Shown here piece by piece: positions 1 to 10,694 of a stretch of 64,000 bases of DNA. Position numbers and translations under genes: made by a program. Position 1 is the first letter of the stretch. Every line of letters starts with the position of its first letter. Below the pieces are notes generated by a model that was not told the DNA's origin, made no database searches, and was given only the letters and a program-made list of their open reading frames with translations. Location: contig NC_133917.1 of assembly GCF_964199755.1 (NCBI RefSeq), forward strand, positions 4,221,967 through 4,285,966, in the 5' to 3' direction. Origin of the DNA: Larus michahellis. Lineage: Eukaryota > Chordata > Aves > Charadriiformes > Laridae.

Positions 1-345
1 GGATGCTCCATCATGCAGTGGGATGCTCCAACAAGGTGGATGGATGCTCCGGGGTGATGGGATGTTCTGATGAGGTGGTGGGATGCTCTGACGAGTTGGT
101 GGGATGCTTCAAGGTGGAGGGATGCTCCAACAAGGTGGAGGGATGCTCCAAGGTGGAGGGATGCTCCAAGGTGGAGGGATGCTCTGACGAGGTGGTGGGA
201 TGTTCTGCCGAGGTGGAGGGATGCTCCAACAAGGTAGATGGATGCTCCAAGGCGATGGGATGCTCTGATGAGGTGATGGGATGCTCTGACAAGGTGGTGG
301 GATGCTCTGATGAGGTGGTGGGATGCTTCAAGGTGGGGGGGTTTC
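1..345. repeat. 21-bp minisatellite, cut by window edge
   Basis: Head-to-tail copies of a roughly 21-bp unit of the type GGATGCTCYRAYRAGGTGG, with some shortened 15-bp copies. The array enters from the left edge of the window. It is open in several frames, but the predicted peptides only echo the repeat, so no gene is called. Confidence 0.85.
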
Positions 346-699
346 CCTCCCCAGCCCTGCCCATGGGCTCGTCGCCCCCCTCCCTGCCTGGCCCAGGAGC
401 TGATCCAGCTGAAAACGAGCCCAAAAAAACCATCGCATCCCACTCCCCCCAGTGCCACCGGTCCCATCCCCGCAAAAAAGAGTGGGATCAGCACCACATC
501 CCCCCCCCCCCTCCTCCCCAAGACTTTTTTCCATCGGGAAAGGGGAGGTTTAGGCTCAGAAACCACCGTCCCCCCCGCCAACACCCCGTAAAAACCACTA
601 ACTCCCAATCCCTGAGCGCGCAAAAAACAAAACAAAACAAAATAAAACAAAAAAACCCCACCCCAACCCCTTTTTTCCCCATCTTTTCCCCTCTTTTTT
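346..699. other. unique GC/C-run spacer, nothing recognised
   Basis: Mixed sequence with long C and A runs. There is no splice-flanked open frame, RNA gene or known repeat that I can recognise. Confidence 0.5.
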
Positions 700-1010
700 C
701 CCCCTCCGAGCCCGGAAGGAGCTGCCCGCGTGGATGCAGGCGCCAGAGCCCTGTAAATATTCATCAAATTGCTTTTTTTTATTTTCTTTTCGTGTTTAAC
801 GCGGTGGGATGCAAACAGATGGGAGACGAGAGGCCTTTTTACCCAGCCCGGGAGCTGCTGGGGGGGGGACGGGGGGGGGACGACGACACGACACACACAC
901 ACACGACTCAAACCTAATGAATTCCAGCATCGGAGCCGTTTTCCATAAAATCAATAGCGGGATCCGAGGGTGCAAATATTTTATTAGGGGCTGGAAGGGC
1001 TGGGGAGGCT
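700..1010. promoter_or_regulatory. AT-rich unique island, candidate conserved non-coding element
   Basis: Between G-rich spacers sits a unique block with AAATATTCATCAAATTGC-type sequence, CCTAATGAATTCC, a CATAAAATCAATAG stretch and AAATATTTTATTAGG. The composition contrasts sharply with the flanks. The TAAT cores are homeodomain-like, and the block lies on the side of the window where HOXC is expected from synteny. Function is inference only; conservation was not tested. Confidence 0.25.
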
Positions 1011-1324
1011 TTACCGGGCCGGGGGGGGGGCGGGGGAGTGGGATATTGCGTGGGGTGGGAGCAGAGGCCCTCGGTGGAGAGGGGGGGGGGATGTTTTCAT
1101 GGGAAAGGTGGGAAAAAAAAGGGGGGGGAAAGAGGAAGGGAATAAAAGGGGAAAATCCGGATCCTGCGCCCAGCGTTGCTCCGGCGTCGGGAATTCCCAC
1201 CAGCGTTTTGGGGGGGTCCCGAAGCTGGGACCCCCCCCCCTCCCTTTCGTCCCCCCCCACCCACACACACACACCCCCCCGCACCGGCACGGCAAGCGCG
1301 TCCGGCGCGAAAGGCGCTCTCTGC
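1011..1324. other. G-run-rich spacer, nothing recognised
   Basis: Long G and C runs and a short CA-type dinucleotide tract at about 1,260-1,280. No feature is supported. Confidence 0.5.
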
Positions 1325-1500
1325 TCATTTAATATTAACAAATTGAAATGAATTATTTTAATGCCAATTAACTTGTAGCTGTCCCTTATTAATAGTAATT
1401 TAGATTAATATTTCTTGGAAGGGGGAACGCCGGGCACGGGCCTACGTGATTCGAATACCGGAGCGCGGCGGAGCCCGTAGTTATTTTTGAGCTGAATCCT
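1325..1500. promoter_or_regulatory. TAAT-rich unique island, candidate regulatory element
   Basis: A 150-bp AT-rich stretch contains at least five TAAT/ATTA cores (for example TTTAATATTAAC, GAATTATTTTAATGCC, CAATTAACTTG, TTATTAATAGTAAT). It is unique sequence in an otherwise GC-rich, repetitive region. Homeodomain-binding clusters look like this, but no experimental or comparative support is available here. Confidence 0.3.
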
Positions 1501-1883
1501 CCCTTTTTCAACCCAAAATTGGGCCGGAGGCTCTTTTCTTAGCGCGGGGAGGGGGGGGGGGAGGGTGGGTAAGGCAAAAGGGGGTCCCGTTTGAGACGCT
1601 TCCTGAATATCCCATAAAAATCAGATTTTCCGGCTTGGCCCAAGCATCCCCTCGCAGGATCCTGCCAAGGGAAGAGCTCCCCCCCCTCAAATACCCCCAG
1701 TTGGGAGCCCCCCCCCGCACCCCAACCTCGCAGCTCGGCGGGGGGGGATGAGGGAGCACCCCAAAAATAGACTTTTTTACACTGTTTTCTAGAGGGAGAT
1801 GGGGGGGGGGGGAGTGGTGAGAGAAGGGATGGACTCGGGGGGTTAAAGTTTGCTGCTGCCCCATTTCGGGGGGGGGGGGGGGC
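1501..1883. other. unique spacer with G runs, nothing recognised
   Basis: Unique sequence with several runs of 8-14 G. No coding, RNA or repeat feature is supported. Confidence 0.45.
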
Positions 1884-2512
1884 CATGGGGGGAGGAAGAG
1901 GGAAAGAGGGGAGGAATGGAGGGAAGAAAGTGAGAGGAAGGAAGGAAGAAGCAAGGAAGGAAGGAAGGGAAACAGAAAAAAAGAAAAAGAAAAAAAAGAT
2001 AAAAAGGAAAAGAAAAAGCAAAAGCAAAAGAAAAAGAAAAAAGAGGGAAAAAGAAAAAGAAAAAAAACAAAATGAAAAAGAAAATGAAAAAGAAAAAGAA
2101 AAAGAAAAAGAAAAAGAAAAAGAAAAAGAAAAAAGAACAAGAAAAAGAAAAAGAAAAAAGAAGAAGAAGAAAAAGAAAAAGAAGAAAAAGAAGAAAAAGA
2201 AAAAGAAGAAAAAGAAAAAAGAGGGGAAAAGGAAAAAGAAAAAAGGGGCGGAAGGAAGGAAAAGGGAAGAAAAAGTAAGAAAAGGGAGAGAAAAGGGAAA
2301 AAAGGAAGAAAAGTGAAGAAAAAGACAGAAAAAGTAAAGAAAAGGAAGAAAAGGGAACTAGAAAGGAAAAAGAGAACTGCAAATGGAAAAGGGGGAAAGA
2401 AAAAAGGAAAAAGCGGGAAAGAAAAAGGGAAAGAAAAAAAAGGAAGAAAAAGGAAAGAAAAGGAGAGAAAAGAAGCAAAAGAGGAAAAAGAGAGAGGGAA
2501 GGAAAAGGGGCC
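1884..2512. repeat. 630-bp purine tract, (GAAAAA)n/(GGAA)n
   Basis: The plus strand is almost entirely A and G, first GGAA/GAAG units and then GAAAAA-type hexamers, ending at a GC-rich block. Lys/Glu-rich or Phe/Ser-rich frames across it are translations of the simple repeat, not genes. Such mirror-symmetric polypurine tracts can form triplex (H-DNA). Confidence 0.9.
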
Positions 2513-3125
2513 GGGGGGGGCGGACCCCGCTTACCTGCGGCTCCGGGCGCAGCTCCCGACGGGGCGGACGGGCCAGGGGGGAGTCGGGGGGTCCCGGGGG
2601 GAGCTCGGGGGGGTCCCGTCCCGTGGGGGGAGCCGGGCCGGGCGGCGGAGCAGCCCCGTCTCCCTCCGCCCGCTCCGCCCGCCCCGGCCCCGCCGCCCCC
2701 GGGGCCCGTCCCGTCGAGGCCGCCCCGGCCCGCGCCGCCCCCGGCGCCGCCCCCGGCCCAGCCCCGGGGGGGAGAGTTCGCTTTTTCTGCCTTTTTTTTC
2801 CCCGCCCCACCCCACCCCCCCCCAGCCCCGCCGTTCTCGCCCCGAGGCTCCTCCGAGACCCCCCCGGGAACCTCCGTGGGACCCCCCGGGACCTCCCTCC
2901 CAAGGAGCCCCCCGGGACCCCCCCACGGAGCCCCCCCCACGGAGCCCCCCCCCCCGCGCGTCTTCACGCCCACGGGTACCCCCGGCACTCCCACCCCAGA
3001 AGCCCCCCGAGACCCCCCCCGAGACCCCCCCCCGGAGCCGGGTAAAGCCCCCCGAGGCCGGGCTGAGCCCCCCCCGGGACAGGGCTGAGCCCCTCCAGAC
3101 CCCCACCCCCCGGCGCCTCTCAGTG
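2513..3125. other. CpG/C-run-rich block, no gene recognised
   Basis: Very GC-rich sequence, CpG-dense at 2,520-2,780, then degenerate CCCCCGAGACCCC-like short repeats. It could be a CpG island of an unrecognised transcript, but I see no convincing exon or splice pair. Confidence 0.4.
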
Positions 3126-3372
3126 CCTATAGAGGTGCCAGCCCCACACAGGCACCTCTAGCGCCCCATCGCTCCCATAGGCACGGAGCGGGACCCATGG
3201 GGCGCCTATAGCGGCACAGAGTTCCCCCCCCCCCCCCCCATAGATCTATAGGGTCCTGCTGTTACAGTGACACGTGTGGGGCAGAGTCTATGGGGCGCAT
3301 ATGGGCCTGCTCCTGTAATGATGGGGCAGAGCCGGATATATGGGGGGGAATATATATATATATATATATACA
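3126..3372. repeat. degenerate CTATAG-core repeats and (TA)n
   Basis: Several loosely spaced copies of a CCTATAGRGGYRCC-like core (about 3,125-3,300), followed by about ten TA dinucleotides at 3,350-3,370. The CTATAG core also dominates the arrays at 13.7-14.7 kb and 62.4-63.7 kb. Confidence 0.55.
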
Positions 3373-3571
3373 AAAATTATTTTTACATTTTTAACCCATT
3401 TTTAACCCCTCAAAAAGAGATCCCTGCGGAGAGCTGGAAATGAGGGGAGAGACGCGGGAAATCCCGGGATTCCGGGAGCCGGCGCTTGGTGCTGAGGGAA
3501 GAGGGATGAGGGATGAAGGATGAGGGAGGGGAGGGCTCGGGGCGGGGGGGGTGGGTGGGAGGGAGATGGGG
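3373..3571. other. short unique spacer
   Basis: Unique sequence with GATGAGGGATGA duplications near 3,500. Nothing further is recognised. Confidence 0.4.
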
Positions 3572-4058
3572 TTAATGAGGAAGAAATAGAAATAGAAAGA
3601 ATAGAAATAGAAAATATGAACGGAAATGGAAGTGGAAATGGAAATAAATATAGAAGTAGAAATTAGAAATAGAAATAGAAATAGAAATAGAAATAGAAAT
3701 AGAAATAGAAATAGAAATAGAAATAGAAATAGAAATAGAAATAGAAATAGAAATAGAAAGAAATAGAAAGAAATAGAAAGAAATAGAAAGAAATAGAAAT
3801 AGAAATAGAAATAGAAATAGAAATAGAAATAATAGAAATTGAAATAGAAATAATAGAGCTGAAATAGAAACAGAAACAGAAATAGAAATAAATCCAGAAA
3901 TTGAAATAGAAATAATAGGGCTGAAACAGAAATAGAAAACAGAAACAATAGGAAGAGAAATAAGAGAAAACAGAAATAATTGAAATAGAACATAGACACA
4001 ATAGGAAGAGAAATAAGAGAAAATAGAAATAGAAAATAGAAATAATAGGAATAGAAAG
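3572..4058. repeat. (GAAATA)n hexamer array
   Basis: About 490 bp of GAAATA hexamers, nearly perfect between 3,661 and 3,760 and more diverged distally (GAAACA, AATAAT interruptions). A Phe/Tyr-rich reverse frame over it is an artefact of the repeat. Confidence 0.9.
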
Positions 4059-4555
4059 CGGCGGCGCCGCTTCCTTTACGCGTGGGTTGTTAAAATAATG
4101 ACGATGGTAATAATAATAATAATAATAATTAAAAAAAAAAAAAAAGAATAAAATTCAAAATTAAAATTTCAAACCGAAAACTTGAAAATTAGGAAACGGG
4201 AAGGATTTGCCACGGAATCCAGCCGGGCCTTTCGCGACCCCCACCCCCCCCCCACCCCCCCCAACCTCCTTCCTGCCCTTTTGACCCCCCCGTTGGCCCC
4301 CGGGGCCGAGCCTGACCCGGTCGGTGACTCGGGGCCGAGCCGATGGGGCCGGCGGCGGCAGCGCGGGGCACGAAGGTGATTAATGACGGCGCGGAGGGAC
4401 CGGGCGGCTCAGGCCCCCCCCGGGGGGCTGGGAAATGGGAGGAATCCAGATGACTTCATTAATTCAGATATTGGGGGCGGGAGGGGGTGGGGGGGCGGAA
4501 AGCGCGTTCAGGTGGCAAAAAAGAGGCCGGGACGAAAAAAAAAAAATAATTCCGG
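4059..4555. promoter_or_regulatory. unique AT-rich/GC block with TGATTAAT motif
   Basis: After an AT-rich run ((AAT)n and A runs, 4,090-4,190) comes unique sequence with GGTGATTAATGACGG at about 4,375-4,390 and TTCATTAATTCAGATA near 4,460. TGATTAAT is the classic PBX-HOX composite site. Proximity to the expected HOXC side makes a regulatory role plausible but unproven. Confidence 0.25.
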
Positions 4556-5195
4556 TTTAAAACTGTTCGGATGTTAAAATCTTCCGATATCAAAATCTTC
4601 CGATATCGAAATCTTCCGATATCGAAATCTTCCAATATCAAAATCTTCCGGTATCAAAATATTCCGCTATCGAAATCTTCCGATATTTAAATCTTCCGAT
4701 ATCAAAATCTTCCGATATCGAAATCTTCCCATATAAAGGTATTCGGATTTAAAATGATCCGGATATGAAAACATTCAGGTATTAAAGTCTTCGGATCTCA
4801 AAATCTTCCCATATTAAAGTCTTCCCATATTGAAATCTTTCAGCTATAAAGGTGTTCGTCTATAGATTCAGATTTTAAATTATTCAGGCATCGATTCAGA
4901 TTCGTATCGATTCAGATTTTAACTTATTCAGATATTAAAATATCCAGGTATTAAAATATTTGGGTATCGGATATGAAAATCTTCCGATAGGAAAATCTTC
5001 CGATATAAAGGTATTCGGATTTAAAATTATTCAGATGTGAAACCATTCAGCTATTAAAACTATTCAGCTATTAAAATCTTCCGATATAAAGGTATTCGGA
5101 TTTGAAATTATGCAGATTTTCTTAAATTATTCCGATTAAAACCTTCAGCTATAAAGGTGTTCGGATTTACAATTATTCGTATGTAAAGATATTTG
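4556..5195. repeat. 16-20-bp array with GATATC palindromes
   Basis: About 30 degenerate copies of a CTTCCGATATCRAAAT-like unit. The palindrome GATATC recurs through the first third. Copies become more diverged toward 5,190 (GGTATTCGGATTTAAAATTATTCAG forms). Confidence 0.85.
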
Positions 5196-5204
5196 GAGAT
5201 AAAA

Positions 5205-5552
5205 ATATTCTCCTCCTCTTCCTCTTCCTCCTCCTCCTCCTTCCTCCTCCTCCTTCTTCTTCCTCCTCCTCCTCCTCCTTCTTCCTCCGCCTTCCTCCTC
5301 CTCCTCCTCCTCCTCCTTGCCCTCTTCCTTCTTCCTCCTCCTCCTCCTCTTCCTCCTCTTTCTCCTTCTTCCTCCTCCTGTTCCTCCTCCCCCTCCTCCT
5401 CTTCCTCCCCCTCCTCTCCCTCCTCTCCCTCCTCCTCCTCTTCCTCCTCTTCCTCCTCCTTCCTGCTCCTCCTCCTCCTCCTCTTCCTCCTCTTTCTCCT
5501 TCTTCCTCCTCCTGTTCCTCCTCCTCCTCCTCTCCCTCCTCCTCCTCCCCGC
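5205..5552. repeat. (TCC)n/(TTCC)n polypyrimidine tract
   Basis: About 350 bp of almost pure pyrimidine on the plus strand, built of CCT and CTT triplets. An internal segment of about 60 bp (CTCCTCCTCTTCCTCC...) is duplicated near 5,340 and 5,475. Poly-Glu/poly-Ser frames across it are artefacts. Confidence 0.9.
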
Positions 5553-5815
5553 GGGATCGGGCCCGGGGAGGGGCAGGAACCAGCCCCGGGACTCATCACG
5601 AGGGCGATGCCACCCCCCCATTTCCCCATCCCCAAATGGGGCCACCCCCTCTCAGCCCCCCACCCCCCCCCCGCCGCCCCGGGCCCGATCCCCCCAGCTG
5701 ATTTTTGGGTCGGTTTCCCATTTTTTTGGCGCTTTCTGACCTTGGGCCCCCGCAGCAGCGGCTCACCCCGGGGCCCCCAGTTGGGTGCTGGGTTGAGGGG
5801 GGGGAAACCATCCTC
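5553..5815. other. unique spacer
   Basis: Unique GC-rich sequence between two arrays. Nothing is recognised. Confidence 0.4.
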
Positions 5816-6685
5816 CCCGGTGGGTCCAACCCAGTGCTCCCAGTGCTCCCAGTAACCCCAGGACGACCCGCACCAGGGATGGATCCTGTCATGGAGGGGG
5901 GTGACCCTCCCCAGTAGGTACCACCCATCGCTCCCAGTGCTCCCAGTAGCCCTGAGTCTGCCTCCTCCAGTGACGGATCCTGCCATGGGCCGGGGCGGGG
6001 GGGAACGACCCTTCCCAGTAGGTCCAACCCAGTGCTCCCAGTGCTCCCAGTAACGTCAGGTCTACCCCCACCAGGGATGGATCCTGCCATGGCGGCGATC
6101 CCTTCCCAGTGGGTTTCACCCATTGCTCCCAGTGCTCCCAGTAACCCTGAGTCTGCCCCCGCCAGGGACGGATCCTGCCATGGAGGGGGGAGTGGAAACC
6201 CTCCCCACTGGGTCCCACCTATTGCTCCCAGTGCTCCCAGTGCTCCCAGTAACCCTGGGTCTACCTCTGCCGGGGACGGATCCTGCCATGGCGGGGTGGA
6301 GACCCTTCCCACTGGGTCCAACCCATTGCTCCCAGTGCTCCCAGTATCCCTGAGTCTGCCCCCACCAGGGATGGATCCTGCCATGGGGGGGGTGGAAATC
6401 CTCCCCACTGGGTCCCACCTATTGCTCCCAGTGCTCCCAGTGCTCCCAGTACTCTGCCGGGGACAGATCCTGCCATGGCGGGGTGGAGACCCTCCCCACT
6501 GGGTCCAACCCAGTGCTCCCAGTGCTCCCAGTAACCCTGAGTCTGCCCCCACCAGGGACGGATCCTGCCATGGAGCGGGGTGGAAATCCTCCCCACTGGG
6601 TCCCACCTATTGCTCCCAGTGCTCCCAGTGCTCCCAGTAACCCTGAATCTGCCCCCACCAGGGACGGATCCTGCCATGGGAGGGG
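5816..6685. repeat. roughly 98-bp minisatellite, nine copies
   Basis: Each copy carries GTGCTCCCAGT repeats, a CCTGAGTCTGCCYCCRCCAG segment and GGATCCTGCCATGG. The GGATCCTG landmark lies near 5,881, 5,967, 6,079, 6,170, 6,278, 6,371, 6,465 (as AGATCCTG), 6,562 and 6,667. Copies differ in length by the number of internal TGCTCCCAG 9-mers, showing a nested repeat. Confidence 0.9.
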
Positions 6686-6689
6686 GGGG

Positions 6690-7195
6690 GAAGTGATGGG
6701 AGGGGGGGGGCTGTATCCGACCCCATTTTCGGAGCTGTGTGTGGCCAAGCCCCCGGGGGTGGTGGTGGTGGGATGTTTCCCCCCCTCTGATTTCTTTCCT
6801 TGGGCGGAAGATGTGAAAGAAACCACAGAAATTGGGGAAAAAAAAAAAAAGGGGGGGTGTGTGTGGAATTTCGCCCCCCAAAATCCCTCCCGGCGTCTCT
6901 TCTTCCAACCGCCGGGAGATTTACGGGCGCGATGGCTCCCATAAATCACCCCCCGGCCTTTTTTCCCTCCGGCCCCGGCAGAAACGCAAACACCTGCACC
7001 TGATTATTTCTCCTTTAAACCCAAAAACAGGTGCCGACACCACCCCCCCCACCACCACCCCGTGCCCCCACCCCACCTGTAAAAAATAGAAATCCCGATG
7101 GAAATCCCACGGCTGGAGCCGCGCGTCTCCCTGCGGCCACCAAAGAAGACTTTGGAAGCCACCGCGGCTCCGTCCCTGGGGTGGAAATGGGGAGG
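6690..7195. promoter_or_regulatory. unique block with paired CACCTG/CAGGTG E-boxes
   Basis: Non-repetitive sequence between two arrays. CACCTGCACCTGATTATTTC at about 6,990-7,010 is followed 20 bp on by ACAGGTGCCG, giving three Snail/ZEB-type E-boxes, and an ATAAATCACC motif precedes them. The block then runs on to GTAAAAAATAGAAATCCCG. It is a candidate conserved non-coding element; no open frame with splice sites is seen. Confidence 0.25.
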
Positions 7196-7519
7196 GGAGG
7201 GGGGTGATGGATGCAGGATTTGCCCCCACATCCCCTTTGTATCCCCACGCGGACGATTTGGGGAGAAAAATGGGGGTTTTGGGGTCTTCCTGCCTGCGGG
7301 CAGGTGGAAAAAGGGTGTTTTTCTGGGTTGTTTTGGGGGGCGGAGGGGAATCCCCCCCCCCAACACCCCAGGAGTTTGGGGTTGGGGGTTTTTGCTTCAG
7401 GTCAGGCCCTGGTGATGGGGGGGGGTGTCAGCTGGAGCCCCCCAAGTTTGGGGCACTGAACCCCAAAGTGGCTGCGGCTGTTGGAGACGCTTGGATGGAG
7501 CTGCGGAGCAGCGACCCCC
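7196..7519. other. unique G-rich spacer
   Basis: Unique sequence with G runs. Open frames are short and without family resemblance. Nothing is recognised. Confidence 0.4.
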
Positions 7520-8035
7520 CGCCCCAAATCCCCTTCTCCAGCCCCGAATTCCCTCCTCCGGCCCCACATTCCTTTTCCAAGCCCCAAATTCCCTCATCTA
7601 GACCCAAACCCCCTTCCCCAGCCCCAAATTCCCTCCTCCAGCCCCACATACCCTCTTCTCCAGCCCCAAAACCCCTTCCCCAGCCCCACATTCCCTCCTC
7701 CAACCCCAAAATCCCTTCCCAACCCCCAAATCCCCATCCCCAAGTTCCCTCCTCCAGCCCCACATTCCTTTTCCCAGACCCAAATTCCCTCATCTAGACC
7801 CAAACCCCCTCCCTCAGCCCCAAATCCCCTCCTCCAGCCCCAAATTCCCTTCCTCAGCCCCACATTCCTTCCCCAAACCCCTTCTTCCAGCCCCAAACTC
7901 CTTCCTCCAGCCCCACATTCCCTTCCCCAGCCCCAAATCCCCTTCCCAGACCCCACATTCCTTCCCCAAACCCCCTTCTCCAGCCCCAAATTCCCTCCTC
8001 CAGCCCCACATGCCCCCCACCTCCAGTGACCTGGC
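7520..8035. repeat. CCCCAAATTCCCTCCTCCAG minisatellite
   Basis: About 22 copies of a 22-26-bp unit of the type CCCCAAATTCCCTYCYCCAG. Pro/Ser or Gly/Trp-rich frames are repeat artefacts. Confidence 0.9.
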
Positions 8036-8084
8036 ACCAGCCGACCCCTGGGACCGCCGTGACTTCACCAGCCCCAAACCGGGA

Positions 8085-9960
8085 GGTTTTTTCCCCAAAA
8101 ATGGCTTTTTTTCCCCCTCTAAAAGGGCTTTTTTCCTGTCTAAAAGGGCACTTTTTCACCTCTAAAAGGGCTCGTTTTCCCTCAAAAAGGGACTTTTTTC
8201 CCCTTAAAAGGTCTTCTTTCCCCCTAAAAGGGCTTTTACTCCCCTCTCAAAGGGCTGTTTTTTCCCCCTAAAAGGGCTTTTTTCCATCTTAAAGGGCCTT
8301 TTTTTCCCTCTAAAAGGGCTGGGTTTCCCTCTGTAAAGGGCTTTTTTCCCTCAAAATGAGCCTTTTTTCCCCTCTAAAAGGATTGTTTTCCCTCTAACGG
8401 GGCTGATTTTCCCTCTAAAAGGTCACTTTTCTCCCTAAAAGGGCTTTTCCCCCACTTTAAAAGATCAATTTTTCCCCCTAAAAGGGCCTTTTTTCCCTCT
8501 AAAAGGGCTTGTCTCACTCTAAAAGGGCTTTTTCCCCCCTTTTAAAAGGTCCATTTTCACCCCTTAAAGGGACGATTTTCCCCCTAAAGGGGCTTTTTTT
8601 TCTGTCAAAAGGGCTCTTTTTCACCTCGAAAAGAGCTGTTTTCCCTCTAAAAGGGTGTCTTTTCCCCCTAAAGGTCTTTTTTCCCCCCTAAAAGGGCTTT
8701 TATGCCCCTCTAAAAGGTCTTCCCCCCCCACCCCAAAAGGGCTTTCTCCTCTAAAAGGGCTTTTCCTCCCTCCAAAAGGGCTGTTTTTCCCTATGAAAGG
8801 TCTTTTTTCTCTCTAAAAGGGCTTTTTCCCCACCTCTAAAACAGCTTTTTCCCCTCCAAAAAGGCTGGTTTCCCTCTAAAAGGGCTTTTTCCCCTCTAAA
8901 AGGGATGTTTTTCCCTCTAAAAGGTCTTTTTTCCCCCTAAAAGGGCCTTTTTTTTCCCCTCTAAACCATCTTTTTCCCTTCTAGAAGGGCTTTTTCCCTC
9001 TAAAAGGGCTTTTTTTTCCCCTCTAAAATGGCTTTTTCCCCTCCAAAATGTCTCTTTTCCCTCCGAAAGGGCTTTTTCCCCTCCAAAAAGGGCTGGTTTT
9101 CCCCTAAAAAGGGCCTCTTCTCCCCCCACTAAAACGGATTTTCCCCCTCCAAAAGGGCAGTTTTCCCTCCAAAAGGGCAGTTTTCCCTCTAAAAGGGTTT
9201 TTTCCCCCTGCCTAAAATGCCTTTTTCCCCTCCAAAACGGCTTTTCCCCCTCCAAGAGGGCCTTTTCCCCTCTAAAAGGTCTGGTTTTCCCTCGAAAAGG
9301 TCTTTTTTTTTTTCCCCTCAAAGGGCCTTTTTTCCTCCTTCCAGACGGTCTTTTTCCCCTCTAAAGGGCCTTTTTTCCCCTCTAAAAGGGCTGTTCTTCC
9401 CCTAAAAGCCCCTTTTTTTCCCATCTGAAATGCCCTTTTCCCCTCCAAAAGGGATTTTCCCCTCGGAAACGTCTCTTTTCCCTCTAAAAGGACTTTCCCC
9501 CCCCCTCTAAAATGGCTTTTTCCCCTCCGAGAGGGCTGGTTTTCCCTCCAAAAGGGCTGGTTTTCCCTCTAAAAGGGCTCTTTTTCCCTCTAAAAGGTCT
9601 TTTTTCCCCCTCTAAAGCGGCTTTTCCCCCTCTAAACCGGCTTTTTCCCCTCCAAAAGGGCTGGTTTTCCCTCTAAAGGGTCTTATTTTTCCCCTAAAAG
9701 GGCCTTTTTTCCCCCTCTAAACCGGCTTTTTCCCTCCAAAAGGGCTGGTTTTCCCACTAAACCATCTTTTTTTTTCCCCTAAAAGGCCCTTTTCCCCCCT
9801 CTAAAGCAGCTTTTTCCCCTCCAAAAAGACTGTTTTCCCCCCAAAAGGGCCTCTTCTCTCCCTCTAAACCAGCTTTTTCCCCTCCAAAACGCCCTTTCCC
9901 CCTCCAAAAGGGCCTTTTCCCCTCCGAAATGTCTCTTTTCCCTCAAAAAAGGCTTTATTC
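8085..9960. repeat. 21-bp array, TCTAAAAGGGCTTTTTYCCC, about 85 copies
   Basis: Nearly 1.9 kb of head-to-tail 20-23-bp units with alternating T/C-rich and A/G-rich halves. Each unit (CTTTTT...AAAAGGG) has imperfect dyad symmetry. The array is long, homogeneous and ends cleanly at both sides. Confidence 0.92.
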
Positions 9961-10694
9961 CCCCTTTCCCTTCCTCCTCCTTTCCCTCTCCCACCCTTCC
10001 CAGTGCTCCCACCGCAGCCGGAACTGGGAATAAACCCCCCCGGCTCCGGCAAAGCCTCCGCGAGGAGTTGGGCGGGGGGGGGGGGGAATGGGAAAAAAAA
10101 GAGCTGTTTTTTTATTGGGGAAAACAAAAAATGACATTTTTATTGTCTCTTGTATTGCGCTATTTTCTTCTTCTTTTTTTTTTTTATTTTTTATTACCCA
10201 CTTCCAGCTTTATTCGCGCCGGTAACAGAAGGGAAATTATTTTTCCAAGAGGGTTTTTATTTTATTTTTTTATTTTGATTTTATCCCCCCCCCTCCCCCC
10301 CCCCCGCCCTCCTTTTTCATACCCACATTTTCCTTTTTAAACTCTTTGGAAAATCCTGCGGAGCAGCTGGGACGCAGGAGAAGGGGAAGGGGGGGGGGGG
10401 CGAGGGGGGGGAGCGAGCAATAAAACCTAAAAGGAACCGATAAAGATTAATTATCTAATTAAGAGAGACATAAAATATAGAGAGGAAGAAAAAAGCCTCT
10501 TGCCAAAATTTTTTTTTTTTTTGGGGGGGGGCGGGATTTGCAGCCGCGGGGGGGTGGGGAAGGGCTGGGGCGGGGGGGGGTGGGATCTAAACACCCCCCC
10601 CACCCCGTTTTGCCTTTTTCTGCCCCAAAATAGGGGTGGGGAGCGGGGGGGGGGGGGTGGTCCCGGGGTCCCCATGGTGCCAAAGCTGCCGAAT
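9961..10694. promoter_or_regulatory. unique AT-rich block, candidate non-coding element
   Basis: Unique sequence including GAATAAACCCCCCCG, a T-rich stretch (10,120-10,270) with ATGACATTTTTATTGTCTC, and AAAGATTAATTATCTAATTAAGAGAGACATAAAATATAG near 10,443-10,482. The last stretch has several TAAT/ATTA cores. It stands out from the flanking arrays; regulatory function is inferred from composition only. Confidence 0.25.

Noticed and set aside
1-345. CRISPR-like repeat-spacer array
   Set aside because: Units are contiguous tandem repeats without unique spacers, and the context is a vertebrate genome.
1539-3161. Long Lys/Glu, Phe/Leu/Ser and Pro/Arg-rich open frames
   Set aside because: They are translations of the polypurine tract and C runs, with no splice context and no resemblance to any family.
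4556-5195. Array of STAT or GATA sites
   Set aside because: CTTCCGATATC contains GATA and TTCC by virtue of the repeat unit, but flanking bases do not fit a full GATA (WGATAR) or STAT palindrome in most copies.
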